DNA from: Rhynchopus sp. YZ270_cl-10
Lineage: Eukaryota; Euglenozoa; Diplonemea; Diplonemida; Diplonemidae
NCBI GenBank assembly: GCA_964035575.1
Contig: OZ037897.1
Span: 434,001-498,000, forward strand
DNA: 64,000 nt
Reading direction: 5' to 3'
Position numbers and translations under genes: made by a program. The notes beneath the pieces are model-generated. The model saw only the letters and a list, made by a program, of their open reading frames with translations, did not search any database and had not been told where the DNA came from. How positions within the stretch are numbered: position 1 is the first letter of the stretch; every line of letters begins with the position of its first letter. This document shows, piece by piece, positions 31,719-41,982 of the stretch.

Positions 31719-33614
31719 TCACCCCTCTGGTATCGGCACAGCCTTCTTCCCAACCCCTACTGCACGCATGCTCCGTTCTTTTGCTTTGCGTCTGAACTCT
31801 TCCTTTGCTGCTGCCTCCTGTTTTGCCATGGTACTCTCAAGCTTGGCTAGCTTTGACATACGCGATGCGAGAGGGTGTGATGAGGGGAGCTGTGCAACCT
31901 GTGGTGTACCGCCTGCGATGGGTGCGAGCACTGCCCCACCACCACCACCTCCTTCATCACTAACCGTCTTCGCCGAAGAGAAGGCACCAATGGATGCAGT
32001 GGAAATGCTAGCTGTGGAGCTGCGTTCGTGTGTTGTGTCGGATCCTGCAGCTCGAGACCCTCTACCTCCTCCACTGCGTGTCGACACTGTAGAGCGCCGT
32101 GCCTGCCATTTATGTAGTGACGACACACTCCCAGCCTTTGTTGTATTCGAGGCAGTGCCTGCAAGCCGTGCAGTCTCGCTCGACACCTCACTACCTCGGC
32201 TAGAAGCGGTGCGGGTACTGCTTGAAACACCGGACCGTGCAGACGCAACGTCCACATCCTCTGAAGAGTACAAATGCTGCCTCGGGGCTGCATCCATCAC
32301 AACAACACCACCCTTCCCAGTAGGTATCGGCACTGCAATGGTATTATTCGTCGTGCTCTTCTTCGCTTTTTTGCTCCCCTCCTCCGGAGACACTACACCA
32401 AAATCTATCCTCCGAGAAATTTTTGTTTTCCCTCTCGAAGAAAGCATGCGTTTATAAATTTTCCGCACTCCACGCTGCACCATCCACGCTATCCTTGAAC
32501 ACCATGCGACCCCCTTCAACGCAAGGCATATTAACACCACTAGGACCATCCCTGCAGCGGTTATCCCTAAGACAAAGCGGGTGGTATCTCTTTCTGATGG
32601 ATCTACTAATACTACTGAGGTTGAACAGGAAGCATTTCCCTGTGGAATCATCCAACAGGGTCTCTGTTTGTTTCCATAACGCTGCGCGAACTGTCCTGAT
32701 GCTTCCACAAAATTTTCTCGCACCACCTCCTCCCGTTGCGGTGTCTCCAGTAGAAGAAGTGACCGTTCTGCAACAAGAGGCCATACACCCGCCAGTAGAC
32801 CTCTTCCACAGACTTCACCACGCACTGCGCGGAGCACCCCACCCTCTAGGTTCGCACACTCCAGTTCCCCCCAGACCACTGCAGTTACCCTGCCTATCGC
32901 AAAGCTTGCGTTCACCTCAACGACCAACCCAGGGTATACCAGCACCGCATCGCCTCCAGAAATGATACAGCCCACATCCTGCCCATCCGATGTCGAAAAG
33001 GCAAGCCCCTCTGCGGCATCACACACACCAGCGTGCACACCAGAGGGAAGCTGCGTTGCGTTGATGATACAATACCCAGCCAGCCCCGAAGGGATCAACA
33101 AAAGCAGTACCGTACACACCAAAACGCAAACCCGGTACTTCCGTTTAACCTTCTTCGCATTGTACACCGGAGGCGTCCCACCCTCAGAGGACTCAGAAGA
33201 GGAGCAGGAGGACGACGAGGCAGACTCCTCTCCCTTCTTCCCTTCTCGATATTCCTGTCGTTTTACCGGATCCGAATCCCATCTGGGCTGTCTCCTTTTT
33301 CTTCGAGGAAGCGGACGAGGTTTGGGACTCTCAATCGGCGGTGGAGGGAGTGGGGCTGGGGGCAGCGTTGGTGGGGCTGGAGGTGGGTTGTCGACGCATA
33401 ATGGGTTTTCTTTGCCTTCACTTTGCGGGGATGGAGGGGTAGGGTGTCCAATCGGTTTGGGGTCTGGCTTCGGTTCTGCGGGCAGTGACGGTGGTGACGG
33501 TGGGGTTGCTTCACAATGCGCATCAGGAACAGACACATGACCCGCCTCACGCAACGTCCCTGCGGAGACTGCTTCCAATGGAGCTGGTGCGTCAGGAAGA
33601 GATGGGGCATGCAT
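31719..33614 (-). CDS. two-pass membrane protein with Pro-rich N-terminus (631 aa)
   Basis: Start set at the ATG at 33614 (MHAPSLPDAPAP); the frame extends eight codons further but only to a non-ATG codon. Residues 1-100 are Pro-rich and 102-165 basic then Ser-rich, with KKVKRKYR just before membrane segment 1 (~162-184, VCVLVCTVLLLLIPSGLAGY). The loop (~185-346) has cysteines and N-glycosylation motifs (INAT, VNAS, GNAS), so it is probably extracellular or lumenal. Segment 2 is ~347-368 (FVLGITAAGMVLVVLICLAL). The long Ser/Thr-rich, basic tail ends in a short charged helix (MSKLAKLESTMAKQEAAAKE). The positive-inside pattern puts both ends in the cytosol. No family is recognised. No intron is needed. 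Confidence 0.78.
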   Translation of the reverse strand: MHAPSLPDAPAPLEAVSAGTLREAGHVSVPDAHCEATPPSPPSLPAEPKPDPKPIGHPTPPSPQSEGKENPLCVDNPPPAPPTLPPAPLPPPPIESPKPRPLPRRKRRQPRWDSDPVKRQEYREGKKGEESASSSSCSSSESSEGGTPPVYNAKKVKRKYRVCVLVCTVLLLLIPSGLAGYCIINATQLPSGVHAGVCDAAEGLAFSTSDGQDVGCIISGGDAVLVYPGLVVEVNASFAIGRVTAVVWGELECANLEGGVLRAVRGEVCGRGLLAGVWPLVAERSLLLLETPQREEVVRENFVEASGQFAQRYGNKQRPCWMIPQGNASCSTSVVLVDPSERDTTRFVLGITAAGMVLVVLICLALKGVAWCSRIAWMVQRGVRKIYKRMLSSRGKTKISRRIDFGVVSPEEGSKKAKKSTTNNTIAVPIPTGKGGVVVMDAAPRQHLYSSEDVDVASARSGVSSSTRTASSRGSEVSSETARLAGTASNTTKAGSVSSLHKWQARRSTVSTRSGGGRGSRAAGSDTTHERSSTASISTASIGAFSSAKTVSDEGGGGGGAVLAPIAGGTPQVAQLPSSHPLASRMSKLAKLESTMAKQEAAAKEEFRRKAKERSMRAVGVGKKAVPIPEG

Positions 33615-33843
33615 GCATGCACTACTAGCACACTCCAATTCTTTACACTACTCTGGGGGGAAGAACACTACGCTTGCATTGTTTTTGGGGAGAGAGAAGA
33701 GGAGGGAAAAGAAGAGAGGAAAGAGAGAAGGTGGGTTTGAGAGGTGTGTGGTTTTGTTTTGTTTTCCTGAAGAGTTGATAAGGGGGTTGAAGGATTACTA
33801 TGGGTCGACTCCATTTGAATGATTTCGGTGTCGTAATGTCAAA

Positions 33844-33882
33844 ACAACTCAAAGACACAGACGCTGTCTTAAGTCTTGCTCC
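33844..33882 (+). repeat. dispersed repeat H, copy 1
   Basis: ACAACTCAAAGACACAGACG + CTGTCTTAAGTCTTGCTCC. AAGACA and TGTCTT pair perfectly around loop CAGACGC. A second copy lies at 34094. Confidence 0.7.
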
Positions 33883-33921
33883 TTTGAGCTACGCTTGTAG
33901 GTATAAAAAAGTGAAGTTATT

Positions 33922-34020
33922 AATGCAGGCACCTCCGACTGACCCACGTACGATGCCAGCCATCCGGATGAAAGCACAAGTACCCTGCGGCCAACAACAG
34001 AAGATGTAAAAAGGAAACCT
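33922..34020 (+). repeat. dispersed repeat G, copy 2 (uninterrupted)
   Basis: TTAATGCAGGCACCTCCGAC, then CGATGCCAGCCATCCGGATG, then AAAAGGAAACC. This uninterrupted copy shows that TGCAG and GCACCTCC are normally adjacent, whereas at 50 kb RTX-gene sequence lies between them. Confidence 0.75.
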
Positions 34021-34093
34021 AAAAAAAGAACATCGCGTTTTGATCTCATCTCTAGAATAATTTCAGATGAAATTCGAGATCTGAACTGCTACG

Positions 34094-34132
34094 ACAACTC
34101 AAAGGCACAGACGCCGTCTTAAGTCTTGCTCC
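34094..34132 (+). repeat. dispersed repeat H, copy 2
   Basis: Arms read AAGGCA and CGTCTT around the same CAGACGC loop: one change leaves a G-T pair and one a mismatch. Confidence 0.7.
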
Positions 34133-34234
34133 GGCACATCAATCTATTTCAGTGGGATAAGAGGAAAAAAATGGGATTCTTTTTTTTTTGGGTAAGGTTT
34201 TTTGCTCTTTTTCATATTTTTTTTTGTGTTGTAT

Positions 34235-34292
34235 CGACAAACACTTTACACCATGGTATAAAGATCTGTACTCAATGTCGGGGCCGAAACCC
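34235..34292 (+). ncRNA. structured repeat I, copy 1 (putative RNA-like fold)
   Basis: Outer helix CGACA (34235-34239) with TGTCG (34276-34280). Inner hairpin CTTTACACC / GGTATAAAG (34244-34263) has one mismatch. Conserved ATCTGTACTCAA follows, then a third small helix GGG / CCC around CCGAAA (34281-34292). Whether it is transcribed is unknown; the call rests on pairing kept across copies. Confidence 0.55.
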
Positions 34293-34700
34293 TTTTTTTC
34301 TTTTATGTTTATTTTTAATAGGGAGGACCGAAAAGAAAAAAGAGAGAGAAAAAAAAAACAGTCAGGAGAAGTGTCACCCACCCTGGTTCCCCCGATGTAG
34401 TCCGGAAAAAAAAAACCCCCCTCCCCGCATTTTTTTTTTTTTGTAATAAAAAACACTTTTTTATCCACCACTCTCCACCACCCCCCCTCGTCCCATTCCC
34501 GCCATCCTTTTATTGTATATTTTGCTCCAAGAAAACACCCCCCTTCCCCGCCCCAAAAAAAAAATGTTGTTTTTGCTTCTTTTTTTTTTTCGCAAACACC
34601 CCCGCCTCAAAAGCCCTCACTTTTTTTTGTATTAGTTAATTGGTTGTGTCGACCTGCCTGAGAGATCGGGTCTGGTTTGTCATTCATCACATTTTTTTTT

Positions 34701-34769
34701 GATAAATTGTTGGAGTAGTGTAGTTGCCTCGGGTTGTGTTGCCACAGTTTTGTGCAACCTCCACTGTCA
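34701..34769 (+). repeat. dispersed repeat B, copy 3
   Basis: Full-length, with GCCTCGGGTTGTGTTGCC and GTGCAACCTCCACTGT. Confidence 0.8.
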
Positions 34770-35210
34770 GAAGTTTTTTTTCCCCCCCTCCGAGGGATGG
34801 GGTTGTGGCGTAAAGGGGATTTATTAGTAGAAATTTAAATCTGTTATCAGGCTGTCACCAAAGAAAAAAACGCTGGAACGCTGGTACAATCCATTTCGTG
34901 ATTTGCATCTGAAGTGGTGTGGAGGGGTGAAGAGAAAAAATCGTTGCGTGTGTGTGCGTTTGTAACCCCCCCATCCCCAAACACCCCCCTAACAAAAATG
35001 GACTGAAAGGATGACCCGAGATATCCCTTTCTTTTTGCATCGACAAACAAACGAACGTATACCTAGACCCCATCGCTCTCTCTCTCTCTCCCCTCGTTCG
35101 AAAAGAAGAAAATTTGAAAGATTGAAAAATTTGAAAATTGAAAAAATGAAAAAAAAAAAAAATGCATTACCTGCACAAACATCTTTGACACAAAAGAAAA
35201 AGTTTATTTA

Positions 35211-35243
35211 GCTGAACCTGATGCCGTGTTTAGTCACCTTGGA
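35211..35243 (+). repeat. dispersed repeat A, diverged copy
   Basis: GCTGAACCTGATGCCGTGTT + TAGTCACCTTGG: ends conserved, stem decayed. Confidence 0.5.
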
Positions 35244-35390
35244 ATTAGGAGAGAAATAAAAGTGACTTGAAATACACCAGGTGGAGGGGAGGGACAAACA
35301 GTTTTCTTGAACAATTGAAGAATTGAATTATAAGTATAAAAAGAGAAAAGAAAAGGCGGAGGCATTTGAAGGAGTTATTTTTTTTGTAGT

Positions 35391-35486
35391 TTCGACAATC
35401 ACCTGTCCGAGGACGGGTTCTGTACAACAAAGTCGCCCGAAGGCTAATTGAATTTCAAAGGTATAGATGCAGATCATCCTCAACCC
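35391..35486 (+). ncRNA. structured repeat I, copy 3
   Basis: Outer helix CGAC / GTCG (35393-35396 with 35432-35435). Inner hairpin CCTGTCC / GGACGGG (35402-35417), unrelated in sequence to the other copies. Third helix GCC-CGAA-GGC (35435-35444), where other copies have GGC-CGAA-GCC. A downstream block GGTATAGATGCAGATCATCC is shared with 42604. Confidence 0.6.
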
Positions 35487-35602
35487 AAAGAAATTACTTT
35501 TTTTTGTATTTTATAAAGCTTTTTTTTTGTTGTTACTGTTGCTTTGTGCTCAAAGGGGTGGGGAGATGAAAAGGGTGATTTTTTGTTTTGTTTTTTGTTT
35601 TT

Positions 35603-35655
35603 GAAAAACTTGGTTTGTAGTAGTCTAGCCACCCAAAAGGATGAGCTCCACTAGC
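35603..35655 (+). repeat. dispersed repeat C, diverged copy
   Basis: GAAAAACTTGGTTTGTAGTAG, CCACCC, then GATGAGCTCCACTAG. Confidence 0.65.
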
Positions 35656-35880
35656 ACTACTGTTCCTTTTTGTTTTGTAACACCTATCACGGGGGAATAA
35701 ATGGTAGTCACCGACCCACGATGTCAGCCTCATGTGCACCTTGGTGCATGACTGGGTGGTACCTAATAATTGTTCCCTATATCCATTTCGAAAAGAGGGG
35801 GTAAAAAACTACTGTGTATGAATGCAGCGCATTGCTTTGGATTAAACAGCGCAAAAGAGGGGGGGGAAAAGGGGGTTTTA

Positions 35881-35918
35881 TTAAGATGAACCTAAGCATC
35901 TCGTGCTTGGCCACCTTT
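35881..35918 (+). repeat. dispersed repeat A, copy 4
   Basis: Stem CTAAGC / GCTTGG keeps pairing through a T-G pair; loop ATCTCGT. Confidence 0.75.
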
Positions 35919-36432
35919 AAAAAAAAAAGAGAGAATTGTTACCGTTAGATTGAAAAGAGAGAGAACATACAGAACGCTCGGATAAAAAAAAAATGTATCT
36001 TTTTTTTTTTTGGCCATAATTCTCATTTGCATCTCACTTTGCCACCACCCCCCTATCCCGTATGTTTGCCTTTTTTTTTTGCATTTTTTTTTACCTAAAA
36101 TCCCGGGGAGAGAGAGAGGGGGGTAATTGAGTGTATTTTGCTTTTTTTTTAAAAAATATTTGTTGAACTACAGCAATGTGTCAAACCACGAAGTGCAGTA
36201 ATGGTCACGTTGGGGAACAGTGCATCGTTTTTACTATTCCCAGGGGGATGGACAGGGAGGGGAACCAAAAAGAAAAAATCAAAAAAAAAAAATCAAAAAA
36301 TTCAGAAACCTCCCCCGGGGGAGCACCCTAAATATACATTTCATTGGAGCAGCAATGCAAAATACACACCTTCAACGTTGTGGAGCAGTTTTTCCAGGGG
36401 GGGAAAAAGGGTGGGAAAAGAAGAAGAACAGC

Positions 36433-36475
36433 TTATCAGATGAACCAAAGCGGTCTCGGTTGCTTAGTCACCTTA
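36433..36475 (+). repeat. dispersed repeat A, copy 5
   Basis: AGATGAACCAAAGC / GCTTAGTCACCTT with loop GGTCTCGGTT. Confidence 0.7.
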
Positions 36476-36675
36476 AACCAAACAAAAAAAAAAATGTTTT
36501 TTGCGTCGTGTTTGTGCACGTCTTCCGTCCCGACTACCTTGGGAGGTGTGACCTTTGCACAGCACTGTGCATCTATGGCTGTATATTTTACAACATTGGT
36601 CCCCCCCCGTAGACGCTCCGGTATAGTGGATGGGGGGGTGAAATAGGTTATACTTCTCCAAAAAGAAAAGGAGGT

Positions 36676-36722
36676 GGTGTCCCGGAGGGGGCCTATATTG
36701 ACATGTCCTTGACAGTTGTCCC
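36676..36722 (+). repeat. dispersed repeat K, copy 1
   Basis: GTCCCGGAGGGGGCC, TATATTGACATGTC, TTGACA; matches 63792-63833 (CTCCGGGAGGGGGTC, GATATTGACAGGTC, CTGACA). Confidence 0.6.
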
Positions 36723-36755
36723 GTAACACCAGGGGGGTGAAAAGGAAGAAAAGTT

Positions 36756-36794
36756 TATACGATGATCCTAAGCCTCTCTGTGCTTAGTCACCTT
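36756..36794 (+). repeat. dispersed repeat A, copy 6
   Basis: CGATGATCCTAAGC / GCTTAGTCACCTT; directly precedes a family J copy. Confidence 0.78.
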
Positions 36795-36813
36795 GATCAC
36801 ATAAAGGAAAGTT

Positions 36814-36878
36814 GCCTTGCAATACAAAGCCCTCTCGTGAACAGTGTACCTTGGTACAATGACCGGCTGTACCGGGGG
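36814..36878 (+). repeat. dispersed repeat J, copy 3
   Basis: AATACAAAGCCCTCTCGTG, hairpin GTGTACCTTGGTACA, then GACCGGCTGTACCGG. Followed 12 bp later by another family A copy. Confidence 0.75.
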
Positions 36879-36889
36879 GGGGTGGACCC

Positions 36890-36929
36890 ATAAGATGAAC
36901 CTAAGCCTCTCGTTTGCTTAGTCACCTTT
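36890..36929 (+). repeat. dispersed repeat A, copy 7
   Basis: AAGATGAACCTAAGC / GCTTAGTCACCTT with loop CTCTCGTTT. Confidence 0.8.
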
Positions 36930-37137
36930 AGAATAGTTGGCTTGAAATACAAGTGTACCTTAGCTAACTAGAAAAAGAAGAAAAAAAAAAGTGAGCACGG
37001 AATCGTGGATGGGGAGAGAGTTTTGAAACAGAGGAAAAAAAGGGGTAATGGAGGTCGTTGACGGAATGTCTTCAGAGCAACAAAAAAAGAGGAGTTGAAA
37101 GTGCAAAAATGCCTCCTCAAAAAGAAAGAAATGAGCA

Positions 37138-39954
37138 TCACTGTCCACCTCCTCCTCTGCCACCGCCACGTCCTCCACTTGCCCGAGCTTGTGTCTCCTC
37201 TTCTTCGGCAGATTCTTCGGCTGTGTAGGTAGGTGTTTCTTCTTTTTTTCTTTTTTGATAAATTGTTGGAGTAGTGTAGTTGCCTCGGTTTGTGTTGCCA
37301 CATTTATGCAATACCCACTGTCATTTTCTTTTCTTTCTTTTTCCCCCCATCGAAAATGGGTATGGGTGGTTTTGCATACCAGGCTCCTTTGCAGGCTCGA
37401 CCCTCACCTTCTTTTCCGGCTCCTTCGGTGGTTCTGTGTACAGCTCCGACAGCAGCTCCTGCAGTGCAAAGGTTATAAGCATATTCCTTTTAGGGGAGGC
37501 GGGCTGTTCTCATACCTCGTGTGCCACCCAATGGCTTTTGTTCAGATACGCCTTAACAGCGCTCTCTTCCCAGCAGTCGCCTGCAGGTCCGCAGATGACC
37601 CATTTGTAGTCACCTCCAGGCACGGTCTCCCACTCCACCTGGTGTTGTGGTGTTGTGTTGTGTGGCAATACCCAGGCAACCCAGTGTGGGGGGTGTTGGG
37701 TTATCTGGCTGAAGTGTTTTGCAGGAACGGAACATACCCTGACCGACACGTTGCCGCTGTGCACGTCGTTCGAGACCACGTCGCCCACCTTGACCTCGTC
37801 GTCGCTTGCCCAGCCCTTCTTCGCAAACACCTCGTACGCTGTGGAGACGCCGCCGGCCTTCTCCCTGACACGCAGGTGCAGTCTTTTGTGCTTGAAGAGC
37901 AGCCAGCTGCAGAGCTCGGGGTCCTGTGGTGTGGTGTGGTGTGGTAGAAATATTGAGGTAGAAACAAAAGCAAAGAACAGTTTGTCACATGGGTCGCAGC
38001 CTCGTATCTTGACTGTCTAACTAAGGTACGACCCACACACAATCTTGAAATGCGGCTTGAGAAGTTGGCTTCAAAGAAAGAGCTTTTTGAGCCCCACTTG
38101 GTGCTTTAGAAAGTATGAGAAACCCTGCCTGTCATATCCTACAGCACACCGCATGCATACCGTGTAAGGAACGTAGCGTCTCCGTGGCGTGAAGACAATG
38201 CCTGTGGAGGTGTAGCTCGACCCCTCCCCCATGACGTTCGCGACGAGGGCGGGGAGCTTGTGGAGCGGGTAGTACGACTTTGTGCAGAGCGAGACGTTTG
38301 TTGTGTCGTGCGGCGCCTGCTCCTCTGTGGGCCAGCCCAGGCGTGACAGCACCTCGAGCCTCCGCTCCAGCGTCCAGTGTGCAGAGCTGACAAACCTGTC
38401 CCGCGGGCGCTCCGCCGCAAAGTACATAACGTCGGACGCGATGTAGAGCAGCTGTTTGCACCCCATCCCCTGCAGCCCGCCCCAGCCCGACTTCGTTGCC
38501 ACCAGCTCCCCGTCCAGCACCCATGTCGTCAGACTCCCAGACTCCCCGTACAGCGGTGCGTTCCCCGACTCGAGGATCATATCGGCAATACGCGGGCTGA
38601 ACACGAACACCATCTCCATGCTCTTCGGCACCAGGTACAGACGTCCACGGTTGTCGTTCCCGGGAATGCTTGTGTACACAAGCAGGTACCGCACACCGTC
38701 GGTCTTCTTCGAGGCAACGTGCGTCGCTGCAGAGGGCTTCTCCTTCCCTTCGCCCTTCAGGTTCACCAACTTGCCGTCCGCAAGCGCAAGCTGCCCGCTT
38801 TCCTTAGTCCCAGGGAAGCGTACGTCACCCCCAGAAAGCTTGTCGCTGAGGGTGTTGAGAACGTGAACGTACTCCTCAATGCCGAGGATAGGGGTCAGCC
38901 CGCTGGACGGGGAGGGGTACGGGATGCTGAAGGAGAGCACATTCTGGAAGACCAGACTCACCGCTGCGCTGGCGTCCGCAAGCACCTTCTCCTCGGCCTG
39001 GTTGCCATCCACCGTTGTGACCAGCCCCTTCACGCCATCAAACATCGAGAGCCGTTCCTTCAGGGACACCTGGTAGTGGTCGATCTGCTTGCGCGCCGTG
39101 GTCTCCCCTTCTCCTGCAGCGGTAAGCGTCTTGATCAACGCAGGTGTGTTCTTGGAGGTAACGTGCACGACGCACCCTGGCGCAAGACCAAACTCCTTCA
39201 ACAGCTCCGAAATGAAGTGGAAAATCGCGTTGTTCCTGCAGGTAATGTCCAGCAGGTACCCCTTCACATTCGGCTCCTTCGCCGTCTTCGTCAGCAACTC
39301 CCTCAGCCCTGAGATCGTATCCTGCACCTCCACCCACGTGGCGCTTGAGACCGGCCGGTTATCAAATTTCCGCTCCCTCTCGTGTTGAGCCATCTTCCGC
39401 ACCTCCGACGATGAGTACGACATTGCCCCCATCTTATCAGCAAGCTTTCTGGTAAGCTGCGTGATACCTGCCCCGGGTGGTCCCAAGAAGAGGATGACCG
39501 GTTTGGAGCTGCTTCTTGTTGATTGATGTGAGGCGGGGAGGAATGGACGTGCGGAGGGGTTCAGGTCTTGGTCGACCGGGCTGGTTGCGGCTTTCTTGGG
39601 GGTTGCCTGCTTCCGTTTGGGCTGTGCGGTGTTGTGGTTTGGGAGGTAGTTACTCTGTGGACGCTGTGCCTGTTGAGCCTGCTGGTAAAGCGCGTGCTGC
39701 TGCTGGGCCAGCGCCATCTGCTGCGCCGCACCGTACCCACCACCCTGCATGCCATAGCCCATCCCACCGTACCCCATACCCATTCCCATCTGCCCCATCA
39801 TCGGATTCCCCCCCATCCCCCCAAGGTACGAAGACTGCCTCATCGTGGGGTCATACTGTTGCTGCCCCCTCTGCTGTCTCCTCTGCCCCCCCGAAGGCGC
39901 ACCACCGGGCGAGAACGCTCTTGCATCAGGATTTAATTTGCTTCCTTCTGACAT
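37138..39954 (-). CDS. adenylate-kinase-like + mRNA guanylyltransferase (capping) fusion
   Basis: Exons 38161-39954, 37738-37923, 37516-37638, 37380-37458 and 37138-37220 give 754 aa. All four introns start GTATG (237, 99, 57 and 159 bp) and join in frame. Residues 1-150 are Gly/Met/Gln-rich. Residues ~152-345 resemble an adenylate-kinase P-loop domain, but GPPGAGITQ stands where GPPGAGKGTQ is usual, so the ATP-binding lysine is missing. From ~378 it is an mRNA guanylyltransferase: FPGT, motif I KTDG (417-420, Lys as GMP acceptor), motif III DGELV (481), motif IV GIVFTP (585), and YVPYT joined by splicing to DPELCSWLLFKHK (motif V). The tail is acidic then RGG-rich. It should transfer GMP to the 5' end of pre-mRNA in the nucleus. 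Kinetoplastid capping enzyme CE1 has a comparable P-loop domain before its guanylyltransferase. Intron 4 contains a family B repeat. Confidence 0.88.
37257..37321 (+). repeat. dispersed repeat B, copy inside capping-enzyme intron 4
   Basis: GATAAATTGTTGGAGTAGTG through CCCACTG, antisense to the gene and wholly inside the 159-bp intron 37221-37379, of which it makes up about 40%. Confidence 0.82.
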
Positions 39955-40103
39955 CTTTTGTTAGGGGGTTGGGAGGGGAGGGGGGAAGCCGGGGGGGGTG
40001 TTATATCACACCAACAACAACAAAGAAGATCAGGGGAAGGTGTAGGGGGGGTATGTGTAGGTGTGTTGTGTGTGCTTCTGGGTTGAAATTTTTTGCAAAA
40101 AGT

Positions 40104-40250
40104 TTATTTGAAATACAACAGTGGTGGCTGACGACCCCAAAATAGCAGAAAATAGCACAACAATAGCACCCCCTTTCAGCCACACCAAACAGTGTACCCT
40201 TTGGTGCTGTACCGTGGGGGGTGGACCTCCCAACCATGCAGTCCTACAAA
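40104..40250 (+). repeat. dispersed repeat J, copy 4, interrupted
   Basis: TTTGAAATACAAC, then a mini TIR element (40119-40187), then ACAGTGTACCCTTTGGTG and GGTGGACCTCCCAACCATGC. The AAAGCCCTCTCGTG stretch of other copies is absent. Confidence 0.65.
40119..40187. mobile_element. mini TIR element (TGGTGTGGCTGA ends), copy 2
   Basis: AGTGGTGGCTGACG at left and CTTTCAGCCACACCA at right; interior AAAATAGCAGAAAATAGCAC matches the copy at 22051. It sits within family J. Confidence 0.65.
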
Positions 40251-41026
40251 TCCATTTCGTGGGTTTACATCTGACATAATATCATTGGACCCATGCTACT
40301 CTCGCTTCCACTCATCAGATGAACGGGGAGTCATTGCGAAACAGAGAAATGAATACTAAATTGTAGGGTCCGGTTGGGGGTTGAAATGATTGGGGAATGT
40401 GGGGGAGGCATTTCTTGAAATAAAGTAAAAAATAGTCTCTTTTTTGGTAGTGAGAGCAGGAGAGTGGGGAGGGAGAGAAAATAAACGCTGAGCTTAACCC
40501 TGAGGTCTTCCGGCCCTCCACTATCGTGGGGCACAAAAAAAAAGAAGGGGAAAAAACGGCTTTTCAATTGGATTCGTCCCTCCTCACGCTAGGTGCTGCC
40601 AATTAAAAAATGAGGGGGGTTTTTTCAAGACGGACGTACTGCTCTTCGTCACGTCGCCACGTCACCTAAAAAAAAATACTCCCAGAAAGGGGGGAATTCA
40701 CATACACAAACAGAGACACGTATTAGAGACACATATATTGCCGGTTTGGGGGAGGTTTTTTTTTGCAGTAAAAGAAGAACCCAATTCTTTTTTAAAACAA
40801 AACCGGTTTTTGGGGGGGTTTAGAAATCGAAAACCCCCGCCAAGCACGACGTCGGATGGTTTTAATTATAATTTTCATTTTTTTTTTTTGTTGCGGCTTT
40901 TTCACTATTTTGCCAAAATTGTATTTTAAAAAAAAAATCATAAAAGTAAAACCAAACATCGTGAGGAGTGAAAGGTACACACTCTTCTCACAAGCAGCAT
41001 AGCTTGACTGAGAAGGGATGGATGGG

Positions 41027-41157
41027 TAATGGTTGGCAGTATTGTGACAGGAGCCCATTGGAATACACAAAATACATCGCAATACACGTGTATTATGATG
41101 TATTTTGATGTATTTTGCGTATTCCAATGGGCTCCTATCACAATACTGCCACCATTA
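41027..41157. mobile_element. palindromic MITE, TAATGGTTGGCAGTATTG ends
   Basis: Left arm of about 60 bp (TAATGG.TGGCAGTATTG, AGGAGCCCATTGGAATAC, ATACATC.CAATACACG) is mirrored almost completely by the right arm. Only a few bases separate the arms. A diverged copy is at 58783. Confidence 0.82.
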
Positions 41158-41575
41158 GGTGGGGGTGGGGGGGGGAGTGAAAGATTACTTCAGCACCGAC
41201 GCGCAACACACACAAATAAAAGAACTGTCTGTGAAAGAAACACAGAGTTGTTCTCTCACGGAATCCACCCCCTGGGAAAAAGGGGGGGTGGATGATGTGT
41301 GAGTGTTATCCAATTTCGCCAGTTGAGTAAAAAAAAAAAGATGAACAAAAATAAACAAAAAAATATGGCACCTACATCTGCTGTCTCCAAAGGGGGATTT
41401 TTTGTAAAATAAGAAGAAAAAAAATTGGGATTTTTTGTTTTGCTTCGGGATTTACCGAAACAGAAAGACAAAAAAAAAAAAAAACAAAAAAAAAGAACAT
41501 AACATTCAAAGGTTGCTAGAAGGGAAGAAAGAGAGGGGACGCGCTGGTATAAGTTTTTGTTTTTTTGTTTTTTTC

Positions 41576-41640
41576 GACAAATTGTTGGAGTAGTGTAGTT
41601 GCCTCGGTTGTGTTGCCACAGTTTGTGCAATCTCCACTGT
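41576..41640 (+). repeat. dispersed repeat B, copy 5
   Basis: CGACAAATTGTTGGAGTAG through CAATCTCCACTGT; followed 53 bp later by a family C copy, the same B-C order as at 19002-19130. Confidence 0.8.
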
Positions 41641-41692
41641 ATGCAATCTCCACACATTTTTTTTTTTTTTTTGTTTTTTTTGTTCTGTTTTT

Positions 41693-41744
41693 TGAAAACT
41701 TGGTTGTATTAGTGTAGACATCCAGAGGATGAACTCCACTATAG
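41693..41744 (+). repeat. dispersed repeat C, copy 4
   Basis: Subtype 1: GAAAACTTGGTTGTATTAG, CATCCAGAGGATGAACTCC, ACTATAG. Confidence 0.8.
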
Positions 41745-41982
41745 TTTTTTTTTCCTTTTCGTTTCTTTTTGTTTTGTTGACCACTTATTTTTAATATTTC
41801 CATTATGTTTTGATAATATCGGTTGTTGTTCTTGATAATTTGGAAAAGTAATTGATTGTGGGGAGAAAAAAGAAGAAGAAAAAAAAAACAGTTTGCCAGA
41901 TCACAGATCATCGCCCCTGGCACATCCCTCTTCCCTCCTATTCCCCAATGAAACCGTTATATTTTTAATCAAAAAAAATTAC

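Larger units (their letters stand above)
33615..37137. other. intergenic region, repeat-rich, no gene supported
   Basis: Homopolymer-rich. Contains repeats H (33844, 34094), G (33922), I (34235, 35391), B (34701), C (35603), A (35211, 35881, 36433, 36756, 36890), K (36676) and J (36814). The part nearest the two-pass membrane gene holds its presumed upstream region. Confidence 0.7.
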
